Part shown: positions 53,045 to 62,620 of the stretch, in pieces
Layout of the letters: the number at the start of each line of letters is the position of its first letter
Numbering within the stretch: the stretch's first letter is position 1
DNA from: Planctomycetales bacterium
GTDB lineage: Bacteria > Planctomycetota > Planctomycetia > Planctomycetales > Planctomycetaceae
DNA: 64,000 nucleotides
Direction of reading: 5' to 3'
Assembly: GCA_028285345.1 (NCBI GenBank)
Contig: JANQPT010000011.1
Span: 62,001 to 126,000, forward strand
The notes under the pieces: model-generated
Told to the model about the DNA's origin: nothing
Database searches by the model: none
The model's input: the letters and a program-made list of their open reading frames with translations, nothing else
Program-made: the position numbers and the translations under genes

Positions 53045-53644
53045 TCAGGCTGTTGGATTCATCTGTCCATCATCCGGCAGATTCTTGGCTGTCAGCCCTA
53101 ACATGACCAGTGCCCAGCCGCCGATGAGCATGTCGATTCCGACGAACAATCCAATGACCCAAATCCCTGAAGAAGGCCACTCCATCCATATGGCGCCCCC
53201 CAAGAGCAGGCTGATCACGCCGTGCAGCAGGAGCCAGATCCGATGTTCCACCTGCGTCATGAATCCGGCGGCGATTCGAAAGACACCACCCACGATCAGC
53301 GAAATGCCGATGATCAATGTAATGGCCATGGCTCCCCGCAACGGATTGGCGACGAGCACAAAACCAATGAACAGGTACAACAAAGCGCTGAGCAGGTCAA
53401 TGAAGTATCCTTTCCACTTTTTGCGCCACAAGAAGTTAGCGGCTTGGATGGCTCCGCCGACGATCAGCAGCCAGCCGAAGACCAGCACCGTCGCCAGCGT
53501 GGCCCAGAAAGACGATCCAATGGCGGCAATGCCCACGATAATCAGCAAGACGCCGAGTGCCACAAACCAACCCCAGTTGTGCCGGACTTCGGCGATTCCC
53601 ACCAGCCCGCCTGTCGGTGCCGCTTCGTGCGAGTTTTCTGACAT
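53045..53644 (-). CDS. HdeD / DUF308 family membrane protein
   Basis: A 199-residue protein of the HdeD family, six membrane helices, named for acid resistance in E. coli. Helices include WGWFVALGVLLIIVGIAAIG, ATLATVLVFGWLLIVGGAIQ, LLSALLYLFIGFVLVANPLR, MAITLIIGISLIVGGVFRIA, LLLHGVISLLLGGAIW and WVIGLFVGIDMLIGGWALVM. It starts at the ATG 53644 (MSENSHEAAPTGGLVG), which GGGAG precedes. An acid-stress role is only by analogy. Confidence 0.9.
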   Translation of the reverse strand: MSENSHEAAPTGGLVGIAEVRHNWGWFVALGVLLIIVGIAAIGSSFWATLATVLVFGWLLIVGGAIQAANFLWRKKWKGYFIDLLSALLYLFIGFVLVANPLRGAMAITLIIGISLIVGGVFRIAAGFMTQVEHRIWLLLHGVISLLLGGAIWMEWPSSGIWVIGLFVGIDMLIGGWALVMLGLTAKNLPDDGQMNPTA

Positions 53645-53852
53645 GTTCGAATCTCCCTGATCGGTAGGTTTCGTTGCCCGTGGCGAGCAGACTGATTGAC
53701 GAGTTTCACGTTCACATTGTTTGACGTTCAACTCCGCATATCTTAGCCGTAGATGGCTGCCGAATAAAACGAAAAAGCGGCAGTATCCGATGGTTGATCG
53801 ACGGCAGTCTCGGTGGAATAGTGGCTGCTACGACGCTTGTGCGTGGAGGCCG

Positions 53853-55382
53853 TTACGCCCCAAACGCGGCACGAGTGCGCTCAACCAGCGAATTGTCGCG
53901 TTCACCGGAACCGCGGAGGTTGAACACGCTCGATGCGAGAAAACGATTTCGCCATTGCGGCGAGACGTGATAAAAGTCCTCCAGCACCGCAGAGCTGAAC
54001 TTGTAATCGTGAGAGTTCGAGCCTTTCAAGAAAATCAATTTGCGGGCCGTGTCGATCAGGTCTTTCGGGTCGCGATTTTGGTCTAAATAGCCCAGAACTT
54101 TCCGCGCTGCCTCGCCGCGGTTCCCATTCACATCCGCGAAGATCTCCGCTAGCGCCGTCTGCTGTTTCTGCGGGACGCTCGCTGCCTGCATTTGATCGAG
54201 ATGAGTGTCGCCGACGTCCCCGCGGCGGTGCATGGCCTCCCGAAACAGCGGCAGAAACGCCGCATTCTGCAGCAAGAGCATGCGGCGCGTGTTGTCGTTG
54301 CTGGTCGTTTCAAACAAATAGCGGATGGCGTTTGTCGACGTGACTGCATGCAGGGCGACGATTCCGGCTTGCCGGACCAACAACTCGCCCGCGCCGACAA
54401 ACAGCGCGTCGTAGATCGACTGTGGAGAAACCCCACGATTCAACGTGTCGACAGCTTTCGCCGCAGCATCATCCGACGAGCCGGCATAGAGCGTCTGCAG
54501 CAGATCCGATGTTGCTTGGCCGTCGATTGATCCACCTCGCCAATCGGCGTTTACGCTCTCTGCCAGGATCCGGTTTTGCCGCCAGGGACGGTCCGGGCCG
54601 AGATCGCTCTTGGCCGGGTTTGGTTCGCCGTGGTGGTTGAGCAGCGCGTAGGCCAGCGAACGGAGTATCGGCTCCGCATGCTGCCAGCCGATGCACTGGA
54701 GCGTCCGCCAACTGTTGGCGACATAGATCGCTTTGTGTCCGATGCTGCGGAAATCTCGTGCGGCATAGCCGGCGAACAATTCAAAAATCTGGTGTGCACC
54801 CGCTGTCCGCGCGAGGCCGGCAACAGCGGCGTCGGCCGCATCGACGTCCCAGTTGTCCATCGCCTCTTTGAAGGCCGCCTGTGCCTTGTGAGCCGGCGGG
54901 ACGGCCGATTCGTCGACCGGCTGCATTGTCCAGTTCCCTTCTTCGACATCCCGGCGCTGCGAGCGTTTGAATTCGTCGAGCGCCCAAAAGATGGGCAGCC
55001 AACGGTCGGAGTCCGGCGAGGAGAGGCTGGCCAGGTGCGCTGAGTTGACGACCAGCACCGCATGGAATTTGAAGCCAACGTGGGGTCGGGGCTGAATGTT
55101 CCGCACACCCGCCAGCAACAACGCTGCAAGCACCTCGCGGTACGTCAGTCCGCGGCGAATGCGATCGGCCACCTTCTCTAGCAATTTGTCGCGCGGCGTT
55201 TCCTCAAGCAGACGGACGGTCTGCTCAATCTCCGGGCGAAACTGCACTGCGGAGGAGTCCAGTTTGGTCTCCTCTGCTGAGACTGGAGTGAGCTGCGAGA
55301 GAAACGCGGTTCCTCCCAGTCCCAAGAATCCGCCCGCTGTGGCAGCCGATAAAAAGTCGCGCCGTGTGGTTGGGTTGGACAT
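53853..55382 (-). CDS. Tat-exported helical protein of unknown function
   Basis: A 509-residue protein with a Tat leader (TTRRDFLSAATAGGFLGLGG). The mature region is almost all helix, with GLTYREVLAALLLAGVRNI, PHVGFKFHAVLVVNSAHLAS, VLAALLLAG, AGAHQIFELFAGYAARDFRS and GHKAIYVANSWRTLQCIGWQ. The His-rich helices (HVGFKFH, IGHKAIYVAN, GWQHAEP, LNHHGEP) recall a metal or cofactor site, as in questin-oxidase-like proteins, but this is only an impression. No family was assigned. The neighbouring repressor gene is upstream on the same strand, about 235 nt away. Confidence 0.78.
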   Translation of the reverse strand: MSNPTTRRDFLSAATAGGFLGLGGTAFLSQLTPVSAEETKLDSSAVQFRPEIEQTVRLLEETPRDKLLEKVADRIRRGLTYREVLAALLLAGVRNIQPRPHVGFKFHAVLVVNSAHLASLSSPDSDRWLPIFWALDEFKRSQRRDVEEGNWTMQPVDESAVPPAHKAQAAFKEAMDNWDVDAADAAVAGLARTAGAHQIFELFAGYAARDFRSIGHKAIYVANSWRTLQCIGWQHAEPILRSLAYALLNHHGEPNPAKSDLGPDRPWRQNRILAESVNADWRGGSIDGQATSDLLQTLYAGSSDDAAAKAVDTLNRGVSPQSIYDALFVGAGELLVRQAGIVALHAVTSTNAIRYLFETTSNDNTRRMLLLQNAAFLPLFREAMHRRGDVGDTHLDQMQAASVPQKQQTALAEIFADVNGNRGEAARKVLGYLDQNRDPKDLIDTARKLIFLKGSNSHDYKFSSAVLEDFYHVSPQWRNRFLASSVFNLRGSGERDNSLVERTRAAFGA

Positions 55383-55617
55383 GAGCCTCTCCTTGTGAGG
55401 GATGTGTGAATCGACTGTCAGATGAGAACGTGCTGACGTCGGCTGGAGAATCTGTGAGGATCACAGCAATAGGCCACCACTCGACTACAGCGCAATTGTA
55501 CGCACACACGCGATGGATGAGCAATTCGTTCGGCGTAATACCCGTGTTGTACGGGTCGAATCGCCAAATTATTCAATCGGGTATTTTGGTCGAGACGATT
55601 CTCGACGACCCCTTCAT

Positions 55618-56013
55618 TCAGCGGACGCGGCGACCATTGCGATAGTCGTCGATGATCTGGACCATTTTGTCGAGTTCTGCCACTGACGGCTTGGACTGGT
55701 CGAGCATATGCGTGAGCAGCTCGGCGACCGAACCGGAAAACGCCCGGTTCAGCAAATCGCCTGTGAGTCCGCTGAGCGTCTTCTCGCGGCCGATGCGAGA
55801 CTTGTACAGAAACGCCCGTCCTTGCGACCGCCGCATCAACAACCCTTTGTCGGTCATTACGTTCAACAAGCTCATGACTGACGTGTAGGCCCGCCGGCGG
55901 CGTTTGTTCAAGATTTCCATCACCTGCCGGACGGTGCACGGCTCATGATCCCAGAGAATCTGGAGGACCTCCAATTCCTTTGGTGTGGGATAGGGAAGCT
56001 TGGGACGCGGCAT
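55618..56013 (-). CDS. BlaI/MecI/CopY family transcriptional repressor
   Basis: A 131-residue winged-helix repressor. The DNA-binding part is LPYPTPKELEVLQILWDHEP and CTVRQVMEILNKRRRRAYTS, with the recognition helix followed by SLLNVMTDKGLLMRRSQGRA. A C-terminal dimerisation helix (LLTHMLDQSKPSVAELDKMV) completes it. In the classical system BlaI is cleaved when a BlaR1 (M56 peptidase) sensor is triggered. No BlaR1-like gene is in the window, so the repressor is orphan here. It is divergent from the NHL-repeat gene, with about 260 nt between starts. Confidence 0.93.
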   Translation of the reverse strand: MPRPKLPYPTPKELEVLQILWDHEPCTVRQVMEILNKRRRRAYTSVMSLLNVMTDKGLLMRRSQGRAFLYKSRIGREKTLSGLTGDLLNRAFSGSVAELLTHMLDQSKPSVAELDKMVQIIDDYRNGRRVR

Positions 56014-56275
56014 CGGATTCGCTGCACTCTGAGACGATCGGCATGGTCACGAGCGGCATTCTATCGGTGCTGCTGAATCGGTCAATTGCAAATCCACATT
56101 GGCCCGCAGGCGCGAGACATGCTCGCGAGCCTCGCAAAACAAACCTGTTTGCGGACGCCGGGACGTTGAATGTCATCCCAATCAGATCCTTTCCGCAAGC
56201 GTGTGTGATTGACCAAACGAGAGTCGCAGGGTAGAAGTGAGTACGTACGACGAGACCCCAAGAGGAGCACTGAGA

Positions 56276-57277
56276 ATGTCCGAAAGCAAGATTCCGCTAA
56301 CAGAAATGGTCGGTGCAGGGGACTACGTCTACGAGGCGTGCGCAACGTGGCATCAGATGCCGGAAGGGTGGAAACTCACCGAAGCTGTGGGGGTCGCCGT
56401 CGATTCGCGGGACCGAGTGTTTGTGTTCGACCGGGGCCCGCATCCTGTATTGATTTTTGACCGGGACGGCAGCTTTATTGACGCGTGGGGAGAAGGCCGG
56501 TTTGTACGGCCGCACGGTATCTGGATCGCGCCGGACGATACATTGTTCTTGACGGATGATCTGGATCATACGATTCACCATTTTACGCCGACCGGCGAAC
56601 TGATCAGGACGTTGGGCACCAGCGGGGCGGCCAGCGATACCGGTGTTGTGAACCGAGACTATCGCACGATTCAACGAGGCGCCGGCCCGTTCAATCAGCC
56701 GACGAATCTCGTGTTGGCTGAATCGGGCGAGATGTTCGTGACCGACGGATACGGGAACGCGCGGGTCCACAAGTTTTCCGCAGAGGGCGAACTGCTGAAG
56801 TCATGGGGTGAACCGGGAACCGGACCAGGGGAGTTCAATCTGCCGCACGGTATCGCGCTCGACAGCCGCGGACGGGTCTTCGTGGCTGATCGCGAGAACA
56901 GCCGCATTCAGATCTTTTCTCCGGACGGTGAGTATCTCGACGAATGGCCCGACATCGCACGGCCGTGCGAGATCTTCTTCGATGCTGACGATCGTGCGTA
57001 TGTGGCCGAAGTCGGTTATCACGCGGGGACGCCTGATCCCCGCCCCGACGACACCGGCGGGCGGCTCAGTATTTTTGACATCGACGGTCAACTGCTCGCC
57101 CGATGGGGCGGCGGAGCCGATCCTTACCAGCCGGGCGACTTCATCGCTCCGCACGACATCTGGGTCGACTCGGCCGGCGACATCTACCTCGGTGAGGTCA
57201 CCGACTCGGCCGGCGTCCAGCGGGGAATGGTCGGGCCAGATTGTCCGTCGTTGCGGAAATTCACAAAGCAGAGCTGA
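56276..57277 (+). CDS. NHL-repeat beta-propeller protein (peptidyl-alpha-hydroxyglycine lyase-like)
   Basis: A 333-residue six-bladed propeller of NHL repeats: AVGVAVDSRDRVFVFDRGPH, RPHGIWIAPDDTLFLTDDLD, QPTNLVLAESGEMFVTDGYG, LPHGIALDSRGRVFVADREN, CEIFFDADDRAYVAEVGYHA and APHDIWVDSAGDIYLGEVTD. Its length and the NARVHKFSAEGELLKSWG lines match bacterial homologues of the lyase half of peptide amidating enzyme, though lyase activity is not shown. ATG 56276 follows GAGGAG by eight bases and was chosen over the GTG at 56237. It lacks a signal peptide. The acetamidase-like gene follows after 52 nt, on the same strand. Confidence 0.88.
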   Translation: MSESKIPLTEMVGAGDYVYEACATWHQMPEGWKLTEAVGVAVDSRDRVFVFDRGPHPVLIFDRDGSFIDAWGEGRFVRPHGIWIAPDDTLFLTDDLDHTIHHFTPTGELIRTLGTSGAASDTGVVNRDYRTIQRGAGPFNQPTNLVLAESGEMFVTDGYGNARVHKFSAEGELLKSWGEPGTGPGEFNLPHGIALDSRGRVFVADRENSRIQIFSPDGEYLDEWPDIARPCEIFFDADDRAYVAEVGYHAGTPDPRPDDTGGRLSIFDIDGQLLARWGGGADPYQPGDFIAPHDIWVDSAGDIYLGEVTDSAGVQRGMVGPDCPSLRKFTKQS

Positions 57278-57329
57278 CTCTTGCAGACTGCTCCGTATCG
57301 CCGCGGTCAATTGGTTGCCAATTAAATCC

Positions 57330-58241
57330 ATGCATCACACTTATCAGCCCACACACTACCACACGACGATGGGTCCGCATGAGCCGGTGCTGCGGGTGAA
57401 GAGCGGAGATTCTGTTTCAACAACGACCGTCGACGCGCGCGGGTTTGACCAGCGTCGTGTCTCGGTTTCACCGCGGGGGAATCCACAGACCGGCCCGTTT
57501 TTTGTCGAGGAGGCCGAGCCGGGTGATACGCTACGCGTGGTGCTCGATGAAATCGTTCCCAACCGCGACTACGGATTCTGCACATCGAGTTTGGCGCCGA
57601 ATGTGGTCGATCCCGACTACGTCGCGGAACTGCCGACACCGGTCCTTGCCGAATGGAGCGTCGACGTCGCAGCCAACACGGCGACGCTGACCGCTCCGGA
57701 GACCCGTCTGGGAGCATTCACTTTGCCGTTGGCACCAATGACGGGCTGCTTCGGTGTTGCCCCCAAGGACGGGCAGTTTCTCAACTGCGCAGGCTCCGCT
57801 GAGCACGGCGGCAACATGGACTACCGCGGATTTGTTGCCGGGACGGTTGTCGAGTTTCCGGTTTTCCAGCCGGGTGCTTGCTTTTTTATCGGCGACGGAC
57901 ACGCTTTGCAGGGGGACGGTGAGATCTGTGGCGCCGGAGTAGAGATTTCGATGGATGTCCGATTTACGCTCGAGGTGCTCAAGCGCAGGTCGATCGGGTG
58001 GCCTCGCGGAGAAAACGCGAATTGGATCTTCACTTGTGGAAATGCGCGGCCGATGGACCAGGCGCTGCAGCATGCGACGACCGAGATGCTACGCCGATTG
58101 CAGCAGGACTACGATCTTGACGCGGCGGAGGCGAATTTGCTGCTCACACAGGGAGTCCGTTACGATGTGGGCAACGTGTTTGACCCCCAATATACGATTG
58201 TGTGCAAACTCAATAAGGAACTGCTCCCGCCGCGGAAGTGA
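57330..58241 (+). CDS. Acetamidase/formamidase family protein
   Basis: A 303-residue protein of the FmdA/AmdA family, which hydrolyses short-chain amides to acid and ammonia. Features include GPFFVEEAEPGDTLRVVLDE near residue 60, MTGCFGVAPKDGQFLNCAGS, EHGGNMDYRGFVAGTVVEFP, FFIGDGHALQGDGEICGAGV and MLRRLQQDYDLDAAEANLLL. The frame remains open upstream to 56808, but only because the NHL gene has open frames there; the true start is the ATG at 57330 (MHHTYQPTHYHTTMGPHEPV). It probably forms a unit with the NHL-repeat gene. Confidence 0.92.
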   Translation: MHHTYQPTHYHTTMGPHEPVLRVKSGDSVSTTTVDARGFDQRRVSVSPRGNPQTGPFFVEEAEPGDTLRVVLDEIVPNRDYGFCTSSLAPNVVDPDYVAELPTPVLAEWSVDVAANTATLTAPETRLGAFTLPLAPMTGCFGVAPKDGQFLNCAGSAEHGGNMDYRGFVAGTVVEFPVFQPGACFFIGDGHALQGDGEICGAGVEISMDVRFTLEVLKRRSIGWPRGENANWIFTCGNARPMDQALQHATTEMLRRLQQDYDLDAAEANLLLTQGVRYDVGNVFDPQYTIVCKLNKELLPPRK

Positions 58242-58356
58242 AGTCGATCCCTCCTGCCGGCAAGTCGGAGCAGAAACGTGAAGGTGGATGTGGTTTTCGG
58301 TCGACGGCCTGCTATCAATCAATAACCTTATTTCCGTACTTCCGGAGGTTGATCAG

Positions 58357-59175
58357 ATGGTTCATGCGATCAGGATAGCCGTCGCGGCGGCGCTTTGGCT
58401 GGGAATCGTGCATCTGTTGCCGGCCGACGACGAATCGGCGCAGCCTCCGTTTTACAAGCGCAATGCTGAAGCGATTAAGGAGTCATTGAATCGCAACATC
58501 GATTACTACAGCGATCGAATCGAGGTCTCACCCCAGAGTGATCGACTCTATAGTCTCCGCGGCAATACCTATTTCTTCAACGGTGACTTTAAGAAAGCGG
58601 TCGCAGACTTCGAGAAGATGCAGGAACTCGATCCGGCCCAAGAAGCATCCAATTGGCGGCTGGGATTGGCCTATTACTTTGCGGGACGCTATGAGGACTG
58701 CTCAAAGCAATTGGCCCGCTATATGGATTACGATGACAAGGATCGCGAAAACGGAATTTGGATCTTTTTGGCCGACGCCAAGGAAAAAGGTGTGAAGAAG
58801 GCGCGGGAGAAAATGATTCGCTATTCCAAGCCGGATCCCCGACCCGAATTCGGTAAGATTTATGAGATGTTTGAGGGGAAGCTCACCAGCGATGAATTGC
58901 TGGCGGCGATTCAGAAGCAGATCGAAGAGGAGAACCTCGGAAAGCGAGTGCAGGAACAACGACTGTTCTACGTGCACCTTTACACCGGACTTTTTGCCGA
59001 CGCCGAGGGGAATCACAAACTGGCCCGAACATCGTTTCTGCAGGCGACTGAGTACCTGTGGCCGGTGGGAAAACGAGTTCCATTAGGCCCCAAGTTTATG
59101 TGGCACTGTGCCCGCCTGCGATTGGTGGAATACGACCGCAAGGATGAAGCCGCGAAATCGAAGCCGCAGAAATAG
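58357..59175 (+). CDS. Exported TPR protein
   Basis: A 272-residue protein with a signal peptide (VHAIRIAVAAALWLGIVHLL, cleavage near LLPAD). TPR-like helical pairs are SDRLYSLRGNTYFFNGDFKK, ADFEKMQELDPAQEASNWRL and GLAYYFAGRYEDCSKQLARY. A second helical part (EMFEGKLTSDELLAAIQKQI) ends in the conserved-looking LARTSFLQATEYLWPVGKRV and FMWHCARLRLVEYDRKDEAA. GGAGG nine bases before the ATG at 58357 sets the start. Probably a periplasmic interaction protein; function unknown. Confidence 0.8.
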   Translation: MVHAIRIAVAAALWLGIVHLLPADDESAQPPFYKRNAEAIKESLNRNIDYYSDRIEVSPQSDRLYSLRGNTYFFNGDFKKAVADFEKMQELDPAQEASNWRLGLAYYFAGRYEDCSKQLARYMDYDDKDRENGIWIFLADAKEKGVKKAREKMIRYSKPDPRPEFGKIYEMFEGKLTSDELLAAIQKQIEEENLGKRVQEQRLFYVHLYTGLFADAEGNHKLARTSFLQATEYLWPVGKRVPLGPKFMWHCARLRLVEYDRKDEAAKSKPQK

Positions 59176-59212
59176 TGTTTCTCCACCCTGCCGCGCGCGG
59201 TTGAGAAGTCGG

Positions 59213-60175
<963 letters not shown>

Positions 60176-60244
60176 CGGTGAAGCTCTCAGGGGCGTACGT
60201 TAAGACCGGCAATGTTAGTGGACAGAAAGAAGCGACGGCTGCGG

Positions 60245-60724
60245 CTACTCTTCGTCGATGTCGACGACCTCGTACTCAGCGGTCCCTTTGGGCAGCGACA
60301 CCTCGACTTTGTCGCCCGGCTTCTTTCCCATCAACGCGGATGCCAGCGGGCTGCTGCTGAGAATCTTCATCACTTCACCGGTGTAATCTTCCTCGCCCGG
60401 TCCGACGAATTCATACTTTTCTTCCATATCGTCGTCGAGGTCTTTGATCGTGACCACCGATCCGAACGTGACGACCCCTTTGGGCAACTTGCTTTTGTCC
60501 ACGATGTATGAGTCGGCGAGTTTTGTGCGCAGCTGATTGATTTTAGCCTGTAGCAACCCTTGTGCTTCACGCTGCGCGTGGTATTCGGCGTTCTCGCTCA
60601 AGTCACCCTCCGCCCGGGCTTCGGCGATTTTCTCTGCGATCGCCGGCATTTCCTCCTCTTCCATGCGGCGGATATCCTCGCGGATCTTGTCAAAGCCTTC
60701 ACGCGAAATGGGTTGTTTTTCCAT
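60245..60724 (-). CDS. greA: Transcription elongation factor GreA
   Basis: A 159-residue factor that rescues backtracked RNA polymerase by stimulating transcript cleavage. The N-terminal coiled coil carries the acidic tip in [20 protein letters not shown], and the C-terminal FKBP-like domain has [40 protein letters not shown] and [19 protein letters not shown]. All typical positions are present. It starts at ATG 60724 with no long leader. Confidence 0.97.
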   Translation of the reverse strand: MEKQPISREGFDKIREDIRRMEEEEMPAIAEKIAEARAEGDLSENAEYHAQREAQGLLQAKINQLRTKLADSYIVDKSKLPKGVVTFGSVVTIKDLDDDMEEKYEFVGPGEEDYTGEVMKILSSSPLASALMGKKPGDKVEVSLPKGTAEYEVVDIDEE

Positions 60725-61263
60725 GACGATTCACTCACTCGTTTCTAAGACCGGTTTCAAGACTCTCGACCCGTTTGACGTCGGTGTTGAGGTCAGCAGA
60801 CCGCTCACAATCTTGCAGGGTTTCAAGAAGGACGTGTCAACAACCGAGTTGGGGAATTTGCGGCCGTCGGACAGCGGGAACGTAGCGGGTTTGAGGTTCG
60901 TTCCATTCGCATAAACAATAGTAACCGCGTCCACGAAGTTGTGCCGATATAGACAGGAAACTGCCCAAGGAGCCGAAGTTCCTTGGGCAGAGTAGGTCCG
61001 ATGGGATTGCCGAATCAGCCGTGCGATTTGACAGCGTGTATTTTGGCCGATTGGGTCGAGAAATTCTAGGTTAGACCAAGTCGACTTCCGCCGCAACCGC
61101 AATTTGACACCGCGTGCAGTTCGGTGTTCGCAAACAGTTTTGGGCGGGGTTCTCGTCGTTTCGGAAGTTGCGAGGACGTTGTGCCTTGTGATCGATGATG
61201 CTTTAATAATACGATACGCTTCGTGTGTCGCGATTAAGACTTTTCTGGAGACGTTGAATCACG
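60725..61263. other. Gene-free stretch upstream of greA
   Basis: About 540 nt. It holds a perfect hairpin (60961-60990: CTGCCCAAGG against CCTTGGGCAG, ten-base loop) with a weak T-run on the minus side. A minus-strand frame at 60731-61102 is open, but its product is not credible. An AT-rich stretch near 61195-61215 could be the promoter of the DUF1501 gene. Confidence 0.45.
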
Positions 61264-62607
61264 ATGTTTCGGCGACGTGAAATCCTGCAAGTCGGTTGCT
61301 CCTCCTTTTTTGGGCTAGGGCTCTCGTCATTGCTTGGACGGCGGTCCGCAGCAGCCGTCGAGCAGCAGCGTGTGAAGTCGGTGGTGCTGGTCTTTTTGAC
61401 GGGCGGGGGCAGCCATATCGACATGTTCGATCCCAAGCCGGAATCGTCGGAGACCAAAGGGGAATTTGAGCCGATCAACACGGCAGTCGCCGGACTGGAT
61501 TTCACGGAGAAAATGCCCGGCTTGGCCGCGCGGGCCAACCGGTTGACGATTGTCCGTTCCATGGCACACGGCGATAACCGGCACCTTTCCGGTTCGCACA
61601 ATGCACTCACCGGAACGGTGCAGACGTTTCGCGGTAACTCCAATCAGGACAAGTCTCTGAACCGCGGAGACTGGCCCTCGTTCGGTTCCGCGCTTTCGTA
61701 TCTCCGCCCGCGGCCCGACCGTTTGCCGTGCCAAGTGACGCTGCCGAATCCGCTCATTGAAGGGGTGCTCGTCTGGCCGGGACAGCATGCGGGATTCTTG
61801 GGTCCGAGCTACGATCCGTTTGTGCTCAAAGATGACCCCAATGGCAAGGACTATAAAGTCAGGGGCCTGTCGCTGATCGACGGACTCAGCGTGGGGCGAT
61901 TGGGAAGCCGCCAGCAATTGCTTAAAGAGATTGAACAACAGGGGGATATCGCCGACGGTTCCCCCGAAAGCCGAAAGTTTGACGGCCAGCAAGAACTCGC
62001 TTTCTCCATGCTGACCTCCTCGAAACTCAAGCAGGCGCTCGATGTCCACGCCGAACCGCCGGAGGTCCGCGACCGTTACGGGCGGCACAAATACGGACAA
62101 ACGTTGTTGCTCGCCCGGCGGCTCGTGGAAATGGAAATGCCGGTCATCCAGTGCAACATGGGACACGTGCAAATGTGGGATACGCACGTGAACCATTTTC
62201 CGCGATTGAAAACGATGCTGCCGGCGCTTGATACGGGAGTTTCGGCGCTGTTGGATGATCTCTCCGAGCGAGGATTGCTCGACCAGACGTTGATTGTCTG
62301 CGTGGGCGAGTTCGGCCGCACGCCGCGGATTTCACCGCTGGCCGGTCAAAAGGTTCCGGGACGCCACCATTGGGCGCCGGGGTACACGGCGCTATTTGCC
62401 GGCGGCGGAGTCCTGGGCGGGCAGGTGATCGGCAAAACCGATCGCATCGGCGCCTATCCCGTCACGACGCCGTACCATCCGAACGACGTCGGCGCAACGA
62501 TTTATCAAGCGCTGGGTGTTGATCCGCACATGATGATCCCCGACCGCACCAATCGCCCGCGGCATCTGAACCGGGGGAAAGTGATGGATGTGCTCTATAC
62601 GGGTTGA
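61264..62607 (+). CDS. DUF1501 family protein, second copy in window
   Basis: A 447-residue DUF1501 protein with a leader FRRREILQVGCSSFFGLGLS, twin-arginine-like but with Cys residues in the core. Family signatures are SVVLVFLTGGGSHIDMFDPK, LTIVRSMAHGDNRHLSGSHN, LLARRLVEMEMPVIQCNMGH, VQMWDTHVNHFPRLK, VCVGEFGRTPRISPLAGQKV and GRHHWAPGYTALFAGGGVLG. The His/Asp pattern matches the first copy at 12116-13495. It ends 13 nt before the convergent multi-heme gene. Confidence 0.92.
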   Translation: MFRRREILQVGCSSFFGLGLSSLLGRRSAAAVEQQRVKSVVLVFLTGGGSHIDMFDPKPESSETKGEFEPINTAVAGLDFTEKMPGLAARANRLTIVRSMAHGDNRHLSGSHNALTGTVQTFRGNSNQDKSLNRGDWPSFGSALSYLRPRPDRLPCQVTLPNPLIEGVLVWPGQHAGFLGPSYDPFVLKDDPNGKDYKVRGLSLIDGLSVGRLGSRQQLLKEIEQQGDIADGSPESRKFDGQQELAFSMLTSSKLKQALDVHAEPPEVRDRYGRHKYGQTLLLARRLVEMEMPVIQCNMGHVQMWDTHVNHFPRLKTMLPALDTGVSALLDDLSERGLLDQTLIVCVGEFGRTPRISPLAGQKVPGRHHWAPGYTALFAGGGVLGGQVIGKTDRIGAYPVTTPYHPNDVGATIYQALGVDPHMMIPDRTNRPRHLNRGKVMDVLYTG

Positions 62608-62620
62608 GCGCTGGGCGGCA

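Noticed and set aside
56808-57329. N-terminal extension of the acetamidase-like frame
   Set aside because: The extra 174 codons lie entirely inside the NHL-repeat gene in another frame and show no relation to the acetamidase family; the family start fits the ATG at 57330.
60961-60990. Perfect 10-bp hairpin considered as a terminator
   Set aside because: There is no gene on the plus strand before it and only a weak T-run on the minus side with no minus-strand gene feeding into it; I note it only as a structure.
60731-61102. Minus-strand 123-codon open frame upstream of greA
   Set aside because: No motif, no ribosome binding site and it runs across a perfect hairpin; it is probably chance openness in GC-rich DNA.
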